The position numbers and the translations under genes were made by a program. The notes beneath the pieces were generated by a model. The model was not told the origin of the DNA. It saw only the letters and a program-made list of their open reading frames with translations, and did not search any database. 64,000 nt of DNA from JAYVYM01 sp046593925 (GTDB taxonomy: Bacteria > Actinomycetota > Actinomycetes > Mycobacteriales > SCTD01). Within the stretch, counting starts at the first letter, position 1. Every line of letters starts with the position of its first letter. Below, one piece after another: positions 9,192 to 17,508 of the stretch. The stretch covers positions 1 through 64,000 of the forward strand of contig JBKJQN010000102.1 of the NCBI GenBank assembly GCA_046593925.1, written 5' to 3'.

Positions 9192-9536
9192 TCATCGGCC
9201 ACCGACGGTCGGTGGCAGGAGGGTGTTCGCGTCAGCGGACCTGCCGACGCTACCAGCGGCGTCGGCGGGTACGTCGGGCTCGGCGAGCAGCGCACGGACC
9301 AGCAGCGACCCGGAGCCGAGCAGCGCGACGACGGCGAGCGCCACGGGCAGACCGTACCGCCGTGGCGTCGACGGCTGGGGCAGCCCGCCGACCGCGGACA
9401 CCACGTCGGGGGCCGTGAAGTGCCTCGCCACCGCGGCCTGCGACGGGGCGGCGGCGCCGGCACCCACCGCGGCGAACAAGGACAGCGCCACCCAGACCCG
9501 TCGCTCACGCGCGGGACGGGTGCGGGCCGAGGTCAC
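9192..9536 (-). CDS. Small membrane protein of unknown function
   Basis: The 114-residue product has two hydrophobic stretches, about residues 15-34 (WVALSLFAAVGAGAAAP) and 63-85 (LPVALAVVALLGSGSLLVRALL). The segment between them is polar. The GTG at 9536 opens the frame, and its codon use matches the neighbours. It ends 23 bp before rpsF on the same strand, so it may be the first gene of that operon. In mycobacteria a longer membrane protein gene lies at the same place, but I cannot show homology. Confidence 0.6.
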   Translation of the reverse strand: MTSARTRPARERRVWVALSLFAAVGAGAAAPSQAAVARHFTAPDVVSAVGGLPQPSTPRRYGLPVALAVVALLGSGSLLVRALLAEPDVPADAAGSVGRSADANTLLPPTVGGR

Positions 9537-9562
9537 CCGCGCATCCTCGCAGCAGGGCGTCG

Positions 9563-9568
9563 TACGGT
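9563..9568 (+). promoter_or_regulatory. -10 element of the endonuclease IV gene (leaderless)
   Basis: TACGGT is followed after 6 nt by the GTG start. No ribosome binding site is present. Confidence 0.5.
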
Positions 9569-9574
9569 GGCCTG

Positions 9575-10345
9575 GTGCTGCGCATCGGTGCCCATGTCGG
9601 CGAGGCCGACCTGCTGGGCGGGGCGACGGCCCGGGGGGCCGACCTCGTACAGACCTTCTTCGGTGACCCGCAGGACTGGAAGGCGCCGGTAGTACCGCCA
9701 GGCGTGCAGGCGCTCGCCGCGGCGGACGTCGACCTGTACGTGCACGCGCCGTACATCGTGAACGTGGCCTCGACGAACAACCGGATCCGGGTGCCGTCCC
9801 GCAAGATCCTGGCCCAGCACGCCACCGCCGCCGCTGCTGCCGGCGCGGTGGGGCTGATCGTGCACGGCGGCCACGTCACCAAGACCGACGACCCCGAGGT
9901 GGGCGTGCAGAACTGGGTGAAGGCCTTCGAGCGGATGGCCTGCCCGCTGCCGGTGCTGGTGGAGAACACCGCCGGCGGCGAGTTCGCGATGGCCCGGCGC
10001 TTCGAGTCCCTCGCCAGGTTGTGGGACGGCATCGGCGGCTTCGACGGCGTCGGCTTCTGCCTGGACACCTGCCACGCCCATGCCGGCGGCGAGGACCTGC
10101 TCGACGTCGTCGAACGGGCGAAGGCGATCACCGGCCGCATCGACCTGGTGCACTGCAACGACTCCCGGGACGGGTTCGGCTCCGGGGCTGACCGGCACGC
10201 CAACCTCGGCGACGGCCGGATCGACCCGCAGCTGATCCTGGCTGTCGTGCAGGCGGCGGGCGCGCCGGTCGTGGTGGAGACGCCCGGCGGGGTGGCCGGC
10301 CAGGGTGCCGATGTGGCCTGGCTGCGGGCGCAGCTGCCAGCCTGA
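9575..10345 (+). CDS. nfo: Endonuclease IV-family AP endonuclease
   Basis: The family cuts DNA 5' of abasic sites in base-excision repair with a trinuclear zinc centre in a TIM barrel. The 256-residue product has the family metal-ligand blocks: GAHVGEADLL at the start, IVHGGHV, VLVENTAGG, FCLDTCHAHAGG, DLVHCNDSRDGFGSGADRHANL and a final VVVETPGG. It is slightly shorter than E. coli Nfo (285). The gene is divergent from the small membrane gene, with only 38 bp between starts. The GTG directly follows a -10 hexamer. Confidence 0.93.
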   Translation: MLRIGAHVGEADLLGGATARGADLVQTFFGDPQDWKAPVVPPGVQALAAADVDLYVHAPYIVNVASTNNRIRVPSRKILAQHATAAAAAGAVGLIVHGGHVTKTDDPEVGVQNWVKAFERMACPLPVLVENTAGGEFAMARRFESLARLWDGIGGFDGVGFCLDTCHAHAGGEDLLDVVERAKAITGRIDLVHCNDSRDGFGSGADRHANLGDGRIDPQLILAVVQAAGAPVVVETPGGVAGQGADVAWLRAQLPA

Positions 10346-10364
10346 GCCGACGCGCCGGGCCACG

Positions 10365-12068
10365 TCAGCCCGCGGCGCTCAGCGCGCGGGCGGGGGCCCG
10401 GTCGGGGGCGCCGGAAAGGACCCCGCCCGCGGGGTCATCCACCCCGTCGGCGCGGACGACGTCGGCCGCCGGGCGGAGGACATCACGGACGACTGCCGCC
10501 ACCAGGGCAAGCAGCGCCAGGTCCCGCACGACGACCGCGGACAGGAACCAGGCCACGTCGATGCCTTTGCTGGCCTGGATGCCGGCGCCCGTCGGCAGGC
10601 CGACGAAGAAGTAGAACCGGGCGAACAGCAACCCTGCTTCGGCGGCCTGCCAGGCCAGGAACGGCCGCCAGCGGGGCCGGGCGAGGGCGGCCAGTGGCAG
10701 CAGCCACAAGACGTACTGGGGGCTCCAGACCTTGTTGAACAGCAGGAAGCCGGCGACGGCAAGGAAGAGCAGCTGGGGGAGCCGGGGGCGCCGGGGGGCG
10801 CGCAGGGCGAGCAGCACGACGAGCCCGGCCGACAGCAGCGTGCCGACCGCGACGGACATGTTGAGCCGGCCCACCCCCGAGCCCGGCGGCCCGAGCACCA
10901 GGCCGGCGAACGCGTCGTACGTCCCGCGCAGCGGGCCGGGCAAGCCGCCGCGGGTGCGCTGCAGCGCGTAGTGCAGGGAGTCCCAGTCGGCTGGACGCTG
11001 GGCGTTGAGCTCGACGAAGCGGTACACGGCGTTGACCCCCTCGACCGGCCGTCCGAGGGCTTCGCCGAGGGTGTGCGGTGCCAGCGCACCGATCCCGTCG
11101 GTGCCGAAGCGCGACAACGGGCTGCCGGCGACGGCGACCTGCCGGCCGTCGAGTTCGGCGTAAGACGGGCTCGCGAGGTAGACCGGCAGGGTGACGGCGA
11201 CCGCGGTGGCGACCAGCGCCAGCGCCGTCGCCAGGCCGGCGCGCAGCCGGTCGGCCCGCCAGCACAGCGCCAGCAGCGGGAGCAGGAACACCACCGGGTA
11301 CAGCTTGGTCGCGGTGGCGAGGCCGAGCAGCACACCGGCGAGCACCGGGTGGCGGCGGGCCCACGCGAGCAGGCCGAGCCCGGCGAGCGCGACGGCGATC
11401 AGGTCCCAGTTGGTGGTGGCGTGCAGCAGCAGCCCGGGCGCGACAGCAACGAGGGCGGCGTCCCACAGCCGCCGCCGGCCGGCCAGTCGCGCCGTGGTGA
11501 CCACCACGGCGACGGCGCAGCCGGTCAGCAGCACCCAGGTCAGGTCGAAGAAGCTCCGCGCCCGGGCACCGGCGAGCGCGCTGTCGAGCGAGCTCTGCGC
11601 CGCCCTGAGCCTGGCTGGGTCGCCCGGTCCCTCTGCCCGGGCCGCCGCGAGCTGGTCCTGCGCACCCGCGACCCGGCCACCGGGCAGCGCCCGGGCGACG
11701 TCGTCGGACACCGAGGCGACCAGCGCCATCGCGCCACCGATGAGCACCGGGTACTCGACAGGGTGGTCGAGGTAGGGCGTCGCGCCCTGGTCGAGCTGCT
11801 CGCTGTAGTACAGCGCGAGGACGTCGGTGTAGCAGGCCCGGGTGTACTGGTACTCCTGGCTCCAGTCGTGCACACGGCACGGCGCCTTCTGCCAGAAACC
11901 CAGTGCACTGGTGAGAAGCGCGAGCAGAACCAGACACCGCAGCGGCGAGAGCCGGCGGCGCTCCCCGAGCCTGGCCCGGGTACCAGGCGGGCCACCGAGC
12001 GCGGTGACGGCGCCGGCGACGAGCGGGTCGCCGGCCGAGGGCAGGGTGCGCGGCGTCGGGAGCGTCAC
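10365..12068 (-). CDS. Polytopic GT-C type glycosyltransferase (DUF2029/GT87-like)
   Basis: The 567-residue protein has about ten or more hydrophobic segments and an extracytoplasmic loop after the first one containing YTDVLALYYSEQ and PYLDHPVEYPV. This layout is typical of polyprenyl-phosphate-sugar-dependent GT-C enzymes, such as the mannosyltransferases of actinobacterial envelope glycans. A homologous gene follows ponA in mycobacteria. The start is GTG 12068, two bases after the ponA stop, so ponA and this gene form an operon. The sugar and acceptor cannot be told from the sequence. Confidence 0.85.
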   Translation of the reverse strand: MTLPTPRTLPSAGDPLVAGAVTALGGPPGTRARLGERRRLSPLRCLVLLALLTSALGFWQKAPCRVHDWSQEYQYTRACYTDVLALYYSEQLDQGATPYLDHPVEYPVLIGGAMALVASVSDDVARALPGGRVAGAQDQLAAARAEGPGDPARLRAAQSSLDSALAGARARSFFDLTWVLLTGCAVAVVVTTARLAGRRRLWDAALVAVAPGLLLHATTNWDLIAVALAGLGLLAWARRHPVLAGVLLGLATATKLYPVVFLLPLLALCWRADRLRAGLATALALVATAVAVTLPVYLASPSYAELDGRQVAVAGSPLSRFGTDGIGALAPHTLGEALGRPVEGVNAVYRFVELNAQRPADWDSLHYALQRTRGGLPGPLRGTYDAFAGLVLGPPGSGVGRLNMSVAVGTLLSAGLVVLLALRAPRRPRLPQLLFLAVAGFLLFNKVWSPQYVLWLLPLAALARPRWRPFLAWQAAEAGLLFARFYFFVGLPTGAGIQASKGIDVAWFLSAVVVRDLALLALVAAVVRDVLRPAADVVRADGVDDPAGGVLSGAPDRAPARALSAAG

Positions 12069-12070
12069 GC

Positions 12071-14200
12071 TCAGCCCCCCGGTGGGGCGCCCGCCACACC
12101 CGCCGGCCCAGGTGTCGCGGCGGGTTTCGTCGCAGGTGGCGTCGTCGTGGGTGGTGTTCGCCTGGGCGACCGGCTGGGGCTCGGGGTCGGCGACGGCGAG
12201 CCGGTCGGCGTGGGAGTCGCGGTGGCTGACGGCACGGGACTGCGCGTCGGGCTCGGCATCACCGTCTGGGTCGGGCTCGGCGGGGTGGTGGTGGGGGCGG
12301 CGCTGCCCTGGTTGCGGCCGACGCCGGCGCGCGGCGGCAACCGCTGGACGGGCTGCCCGGCCAGCGCCGCGTCCATGAAGGCCTTCCACACCGGCGCGCT
12401 GAAGGTGCCGCCGCTGGACTCCCGTCCACCGGTACCGGCGACCGAGCGGGCGGGATCGCCGTAGCCGAACCACACCGCGGTGCTCAGCTGCGGCGTGAAC
12501 CCGCAGAACCACACGTTGTTGCTCTTGTCGGTGGTACCGGTCTTGCCGGCCGCTGGACGTCCCCCCGCGAGCCGGGCCCGTGTCCCGGTGCCCGAGGTGA
12601 TCACCTGCTGCATGGCGTACGTGGCATCGGCCGAGACGTTGGCAGCAAATGCCCGGCTCGTCACCGGCTTCGCGGTGAACTCGGTACGGCCACCGCGCTC
12701 GACCTTTCCGACGACGTACGGCGTCGCGCGGATGCCCTGCGCAGCGAACGTGGCGTAGCCGACGGCCTGGTCGGTGACGTGCACCTCGTACTGCCCGAGC
12801 GCGATGCCGGCCTCGGCGCGGCCTGTCGTCGGGCTGGCGAGCCGCACGTCGGCCGGGATGCCGGCGGCGTGCGCCGTGTCGGCGACCTTGGCCGGCCCCA
12901 CGTCGACCGCGAGCCGGAAATAGACGGTGTTCAGGCTCTGCGCGAGCGCGGTCGAGAGGTCGGCCCGGCCACCCTGCTCATCGCCGGCGTTGTTGACGAC
13001 CTGCCCGGAGATCGTCTGGGGACTGTCGCCGTCGTACGTGGTGGACAGCGAGATGCCCTGCTGCAGGGCGGTGGCCAGCACGTACGGCTTCATCGAAGAG
13101 CCTGGCTGGTGGGCGACGGCCCCGCCCGGTGCTATCCCGCCCGCATAGTCCAGCCCGGCGCCGTTCGCACCGCCGTAGTAGGCGCGGACAGCGCCGTCGC
13201 CGGGGACCACCGCCACGAGGGCACCCTGCAGCGCGGTATCGCCCTTGTCGCCCTTGTCGACGACCTGGACAGCTTTGACAGCGGCATCCTGCGCGCGCTT
13301 GTCGATCGTCGTGGTCACCGTGAGCCCGCCGGAGTTCACCACGTCCTCCGCAAAGCCATCGCGCAGCAGCTCATCCTGGACCGCGTCGACGATGTGCCCG
13401 GTGGGGCCGGACAGGTCTGCGCCGACGGTGCCCGTGCCGGGCGCGACCACCTTCGGGTACACCATCGCCGCCCGCCGGCCGGCGTCGAGCCAGTGCTGCG
13501 ACACCATGCCGTCCAACACGTACGTCCAGCGACCGCTCGCCAGGTCCGGGTGCTTGGCGGGGTCGTAGCCGGACGGCGAGCGGATGCTCGAGGCCAGGAC
13601 GGCGCCCTGCTCAGGCGTGAGCGTCGCGGCGTTCGCGCCCGACCCGAAGTAGGCCTTGCTCGCCGCCTGGATGCCGTAGGCGCCGCGGCCGAAGTAGATC
13701 GTGTTGAGGTAGTCCTCCAGAATCTGCTCCTTGCTGCGCTGCCGCGTCATCTTCAGCGAGATGAACAATTCCTTGACCTTGCGCGTGTAGGTGCGGTCGG
13801 CGGTCAGGTAGGCGTTCTTGGCGTACTGCTGCGTGATCGTCGAGCCGCCCTGCTGCACCGAGCCGCCGCCCCGCACGTTGGTGAAAAGCGCGCGCAGGAT
13901 GCCGCGCGGGCTGATCCCGGGCTCGCTGTAGAAGCCGCGGTCCTCCGCGGCGAGCACCGCTTTCTGGGCCGGCTCGCTGACCTGCGACAGCGGGACCAGC
14001 TCGCGGTTGGTGCCGAGCCGGGCCAGCTCCTCGCCACCGGCGTACCGGATGACCGTCGCCTGGGCCTGGGACACGGCGCTGGCCGGGGGGACGGTGGTCA
14101 GGACGTAGCCGAGCACGAACAGCAGCAGCAGGCCGAGCAGCGTCGACGGGATAGCTACCAGGACGATCTTCTTCCAGGGCAGCGAGCGGAGACGTCTCAC
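12071..14200 (-). CDS. ponA: Bifunctional class A penicillin-binding protein
   Basis: This is a peptidoglycan polymerase and crosslinking enzyme anchored in the membrane. The 709-residue product has a short cytoplasmic N-terminus, a membrane anchor (about 13-37) and a GT51 glycosyltransferase domain with EDRGFYSEPGIS and GGSTITQQYAKN. The transpeptidase domain has the SxxK motif GSSMKP, SLN in AQSLNTVYF and the KTGT triad. The last ~90 residues are a Pro/Thr/Ser-rich tail outside the cell. The GTG at 14200 was chosen because VRRLRSLPWKK precedes the anchor. It is divergent from the PadR gene, with an operator-like palindrome between them. Confidence 0.95.
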   Translation of the reverse strand: MRRLRSLPWKKIVLVAIPSTLLGLLLLFVLGYVLTTVPPASAVSQAQATVIRYAGGEELARLGTNRELVPLSQVSEPAQKAVLAAEDRGFYSEPGISPRGILRALFTNVRGGGSVQQGGSTITQQYAKNAYLTADRTYTRKVKELFISLKMTRQRSKEQILEDYLNTIYFGRGAYGIQAASKAYFGSGANAATLTPEQGAVLASSIRSPSGYDPAKHPDLASGRWTYVLDGMVSQHWLDAGRRAAMVYPKVVAPGTGTVGADLSGPTGHIVDAVQDELLRDGFAEDVVNSGGLTVTTTIDKRAQDAAVKAVQVVDKGDKGDTALQGALVAVVPGDGAVRAYYGGANGAGLDYAGGIAPGGAVAHQPGSSMKPYVLATALQQGISLSTTYDGDSPQTISGQVVNNAGDEQGGRADLSTALAQSLNTVYFRLAVDVGPAKVADTAHAAGIPADVRLASPTTGRAEAGIALGQYEVHVTDQAVGYATFAAQGIRATPYVVGKVERGGRTEFTAKPVTSRAFAANVSADATYAMQQVITSGTGTRARLAGGRPAAGKTGTTDKSNNVWFCGFTPQLSTAVWFGYGDPARSVAGTGGRESSGGTFSAPVWKAFMDAALAGQPVQRLPPRAGVGRNQGSAAPTTTPPSPTQTVMPSPTRSPVPSATATPTPTGSPSPTPSPSRSPRRTPPTTTPPATKPAATPGPAGVAGAPPGG

Positions 14201-14306
14201 GGTGCCAGTGTGGCGCAGCCGGGTGAAGCCCCCGTGTGGCGACGCACGCTGTACACGTGGCTGTTGCGCCAAGGCCCCCTGACACGTACTCTTCGTCATC
14301 CCAGCG

Positions 14307-14329
14307 CGATGTATCGCCGTGATACATCG
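14307..14329. promoter_or_regulatory. PadR-type operator: 9-bp inverted repeat
   Basis: CGATGTATC (14307-14315) and GATACATCG (14321-14329) form a perfect 9-bp inverted repeat with a 5-nt centre. It contains ATGTAT...ATACAT, as in operators of PadR-family repressors. It lies 33 bp before the padR start and 106 bp before the ponA start, in the divergent promoter region. Autoregulation, and perhaps ponA control, is inferred. Confidence 0.75.
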
Positions 14330-14362
14330 GTGCGTCACCAACCGGCCGGACGGAGGTCCTAC

Positions 14363-14929
14363 GTGCTCGAGCTCGCGGTCCTCGGCCTGCTGCACGAGGC
14401 GCCCCTGCACGGCTACGAGCTGCGTCAGCGGCTCAAGGCCACCCTCGGGACGTTCCGGGCGTTCTCCTACGGCTCGCTCTACCCGACCCTGCGCCGGATG
14501 CGCGAGGACGGCTGGATCGCCGAGGACGAAGGTGACGCCGAGGTGGTGGCCGGCGCCCCCGCCCTCACCGGCCGCCGGGGCAAGGTCGTCTACAAGCTGA
14601 CGGCCGATGGCAAAGAGCGCTTCACCGAGCTGCTCGGCGAGGCCGGCCCCTCGGCCTGGGAGGACGAGACGTTCGGCGTGCACTTCGCGTTCTTCAGCCA
14701 GACCGACCCCGCGGTGCGGGTACGCATCCTGGAGGGCCGGCGCTCACGGCTCGAGGAGCGCCGCGAGGGCGTACGCACATCGCTGACGCGTACCCGCGCC
14801 CGGCTGGACCGCTACACCCTGCAGCTGCAGGAGCACGGGCTCGAGTCCGTCGAGCGCGAGGTCCGGTGGCTCACCGAGCTGATCGAGACCGAACGCCGCG
14901 GCGGACCGCCTGCCCCGCCCACCCACTGA
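14363..14929 (+). CDS. PadR-family transcriptional regulator
   Basis: PadR proteins are dimeric winged-helix repressors. The 188-residue product begins MLELAVLGLLHEAPLHGYEL, the classic PadR N-terminus. The recognition helix and wing lie in FRAFSYGSLYPTLRRMREDG. A long C-terminal helical region suited to dimerisation follows. GTG 14363 is preceded by GGAGG at 6 nt. A strong palindrome sits just upstream. The neighbours ponA (divergent) and ino1 (downstream, 41 bp) match the mycobacterial arrangement of this regulator. The ligand is unknown. Confidence 0.9.
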   Translation: MLELAVLGLLHEAPLHGYELRQRLKATLGTFRAFSYGSLYPTLRRMREDGWIAEDEGDAEVVAGAPALTGRRGKVVYKLTADGKERFTELLGEAGPSAWEDETFGVHFAFFSQTDPAVRVRILEGRRSRLEERREGVRTSLTRTRARLDRYTLQLQEHGLESVEREVRWLTELIETERRGGPPAPPTH

Positions 14930-14970
14930 CCCCGCACCATTCACCCCCGAACAGGAAGAGGACCGCTCGC

Positions 14971-16086
14971 ATGGGTTCCGTCCGTGTAGCCATCGTCGGC
15001 GTCGGCAACTGCGCCGCGTCGCTCGTCCAGGGCGTCGAGTACTACCGCGACGCCGACCCCGCCGCCCGCGTCCCCGGGCTCATGCACGTTGAGCTCGGCG
15101 GCTACCACGTCCGCGACGTCGAGTTCGTCGCGGCATTCGACGTGGACGCCAAGAAGGTCGGCCGCGACCTCTCCGAGGCGATCTTCGCCAGCGAGAACAA
15201 TACAATCAAGATTGCCGACGTACCGCCGACGGACATCACGGTGCAGCGCGGCACCACCCTCGACGGGCTCGGCAAGTACTACCGGGAGACGATCGAGGAG
15301 AGCGACGAGACTCCGGTCGACGTCGTCCAGGCCCTGCGCGACTCGCGCGCCGACGTGCTGGTCTGCTACCTGCCGGTCGGCTCCGAGGCGGCGGCGAAGT
15401 TCTACGCCCAGTGCGCCATCGACGCCAAGGTCGCGTTCGTCAACGCCCTCCCGGTGTTCATCGCCGGGACCCCCGCGTGGGCTGAGAAGTTCCGCGCCGC
15501 CGGCGTGCCGATCATTGGCGACGACATCAAGAGCCAGGTCGGCGCCACGATCACCCACCGGGTGATGGCGAAGCTGTTCGAGGACCGCGGCGTGATCCTG
15601 GACCGCACCTACCAGCTCAACGTGGGCGGCAACATGGACTTCAAGAACATGCTCGAGCGCGACCGTCTGGAGTCCAAGAAGATCAGCAAGACCCAGGCCG
15701 TGACCTCGAACATGGAGCACGACATGGGCGCCCGCAACGTCCACATCGGGCCGTCGGACTACGTCCAGTGGCTCGACGACCGCAAGTGGGCCTTCGTCCG
15801 GCTCGAGGGCCGGGCCTTCGGTGACGTCCCGCTGACCCTGGAGTACAAGCTCGAGGTCTGGGACAGCCCCAACAGCGCCGGCGTCATCATCGATGCGGTG
15901 CGCTGCGCCAAGATTGCGCTCGACCGCGGCGAGGGCGGCCCGGTCGACCCGGCCAGCACCTACTTCATGAAGTCGCCGCCGGTGCAGGTGCGCGACGACC
16001 TGGCGCGGCCGGCCCTCGAGGCCTGGATCCGCGGCGAGACGCTCGGCAACGTCGTCGAGGACGAGGTCGCTGCCGAGACCGCCTGA
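14971..16086 (+). CDS. ino1: Myo-inositol-1-phosphate synthase
   Basis: The enzyme converts glucose-6-phosphate to inositol-1-phosphate using NAD. In actinobacteria it feeds phosphatidylinositol, mannosides and mycothiol. The 371-residue product has the Rossmann start VAIVGVGNCAASLVQG and the conserved GDDIKSQVGATITHR and NVGGNMDFKNM segments. The ATG follows GGAAGAGGA at about 9 nt. It may be co-transcribed with the PadR gene upstream. A 15-bp hairpin follows the stop. Confidence 0.96.
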   Translation: MGSVRVAIVGVGNCAASLVQGVEYYRDADPAARVPGLMHVELGGYHVRDVEFVAAFDVDAKKVGRDLSEAIFASENNTIKIADVPPTDITVQRGTTLDGLGKYYRETIEESDETPVDVVQALRDSRADVLVCYLPVGSEAAAKFYAQCAIDAKVAFVNALPVFIAGTPAWAEKFRAAGVPIIGDDIKSQVGATITHRVMAKLFEDRGVILDRTYQLNVGGNMDFKNMLERDRLESKKISKTQAVTSNMEHDMGARNVHIGPSDYVQWLDDRKWAFVRLEGRAFGDVPLTLEYKLEVWDSPNSAGVIIDAVRCAKIALDRGEGGPVDPASTYFMKSPPVQVRDDLARPALEAWIRGETLGNVVEDEVAAETA

Positions 16087-16090
16087 CCGC

Positions 16091-16126
16091 CGCGACAGCC
16101 CGGCCCCGGCGGGCCGGGCTGTCGCG
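16091..16126 (+). terminator. Hairpin terminator after ino1
   Basis: Arms 16091-16105 and 16112-16126 form a perfect 15-bp GC-rich stem with a 6-nt loop, starting 4 nt after the ino1 stop. There is no T-tract, as is common in actinobacteria. The next promoter begins only 8 nt further on. Confidence 0.8.
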
Positions 16127-16133
16127 TCCTACC

Positions 16134-16139
16134 TACGCT
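16134..16139 (+). promoter_or_regulatory. -10 element of the MFS permease gene (leaderless)
   Basis: TACGCT is followed after 6 nt by ATG 16146. It supports ATG 16146 rather than the GTG 3 nt earlier. Confidence 0.5.
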
Positions 16140-16145
16140 GACGTG

Positions 16146-17456
16146 ATGACACAGGACACTGCGGCGCTGCGCGACGTGGTGTCCGTGCCGGACTTCCGGC
16201 GGCTGCTGCGGGTGCGGCTCCTCGGCCAGTTCGGCGACGGCCTGTTCCAGGCGGCGCTTTTCGCGGCGGTGTTCTTCAACCCCGAGCGGGCGACGTCCGC
16301 CACGCAGGCGGCGAGCAGCTTCGCCGTGCTGCTGCTGCCGTACAGCTTCGTCGGGCCGTTCGCCGGGGTCTTCCTGGACCGTTGGCGACGCCAGCGCGTG
16401 CTCGTGGTGGCCAACATCAGCCGGGCGCTGCTCGTCGCGGTGTTCGCGGCGCTGCTGGCCGGGCTGGGCGCGACCTCCCTGCCGGTGCAGGTGCTCGCGC
16501 TGGTCGTCGTGTCGGTGAACCGGTTCGTGCTTTCCGGCTTGTCGGCGTCGCTGCCGCATGTCGTCGACCCGGGCCGGCTGGTGATCGCCAACTCACTGGC
16601 CGGCACCCTCGGCGGCGGCGTCGCGATCCTGGGCGGGGGGGCCGCCGTCGCGCTGCGCCGGGTGTTCGGCGAGGGCGACCTCGGGGCGAGCCGCAGCGCC
16701 CTGGTCGCCTGCGGGCTCTACGTCGTCACCGCCCTGCTCGCCCGGACCATCGGCCGGGACCTGCTCGGGCCCGACCAGCGCCCGCTCGGGCACTGGAGGG
16801 AGGCGCTCGCCGGCGTGTTGACCGGGGTGGTGGAAGGCGCCCGGCATGTGCGCTCGCACGGGCCGGCCGCGCGCGGGCTCGCGGCGATCAGCGCCCACCG
16901 GTTCTTCTACGGGCTGTCCTTCGTCGCGACCCTGCTGCTCTATACCGAGACCGGGGCGATCGGCCGCGGGGTCGGCGGGCTGGCCGAGGTCGTGATCGCC
17001 TCCGGCCTCGGTGGGTTGCTGGCCGCGGTGGTCACCCCCCGGGCCACCCGCGCGATGGGCACACAGCGCTGGATCACGCTGGTGTTCGCGACCGCCGCGG
17101 TCGTCGAGGTCGTCTTCGGCGTGCCGTACACCCACCGGGCGTTCCTGGTCGCCGCGGCGTTCCTGGGCTTCGCGGCGCAGGCCAGCAAGATCTGCGTCGA
17201 CACCCTGCTGCAGGAGAGCGTGGACGACGTCTACCGCGGGCGGGTCTTCTCCTTCTACGACACGACCTTCAACGCCAGCTTCGTCTCCGCGGCCGGCCTG
17301 GCGGCGCTGCTGCTGCCCGACAACGGCAAGAGCTACCTCGTCATCGGCGTCGTCGCGGGTGGGTACGCACTGACGGCGCTGGTGTACGGCACGGCGAGTT
17401 CGCGGCGTACCGGCAGCGACCCGGCACCGGCCGTTCCCGGCGCGGTCGCGGACTGA
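16146..17456 (+). CDS. Major facilitator superfamily permease
   Basis: The 436-residue protein has about 12 hydrophobic segments. The loop after the second carries FLDRWRRQRVLVVAN, a variant of the MFS motif A. It resembles the MFS-3/enterobactin-exporter-like group, where function is often unknown. ATG 16146 fits the leaderless promoter. It is a single-gene unit between the ino1 terminator and the convergent pcnA gene. Substrate not predictable. Confidence 0.85.
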   Translation: MTQDTAALRDVVSVPDFRRLLRVRLLGQFGDGLFQAALFAAVFFNPERATSATQAASSFAVLLLPYSFVGPFAGVFLDRWRRQRVLVVANISRALLVAVFAALLAGLGATSLPVQVLALVVVSVNRFVLSGLSASLPHVVDPGRLVIANSLAGTLGGGVAILGGGAAVALRRVFGEGDLGASRSALVACGLYVVTALLARTIGRDLLGPDQRPLGHWREALAGVLTGVVEGARHVRSHGPAARGLAAISAHRFFYGLSFVATLLLYTETGAIGRGVGGLAEVVIASGLGGLLAAVVTPRATRAMGTQRWITLVFATAAVVEVVFGVPYTHRAFLVAAAFLGFAAQASKICVDTLLQESVDDVYRGRVFSFYDTTFNASFVSAAGLAALLLPDNGKSYLVIGVVAGGYALTALVYGTASSRRTGSDPAPAVPGAVAD

Positions 17457-17508
17457 GCGCCTCCGCGCCGGTCGTTCCCGTGCGGTCGCCTCCCCTTCGG
17501 CAGTGCCC

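Noticed and set aside
10305..12464. 719-residue plus-strand ORF across the GT-C and ponA genes
   Set aside because: The minus strand encodes a clear membrane glycosyltransferase and a PBP. The plus-strand product is low-complexity.
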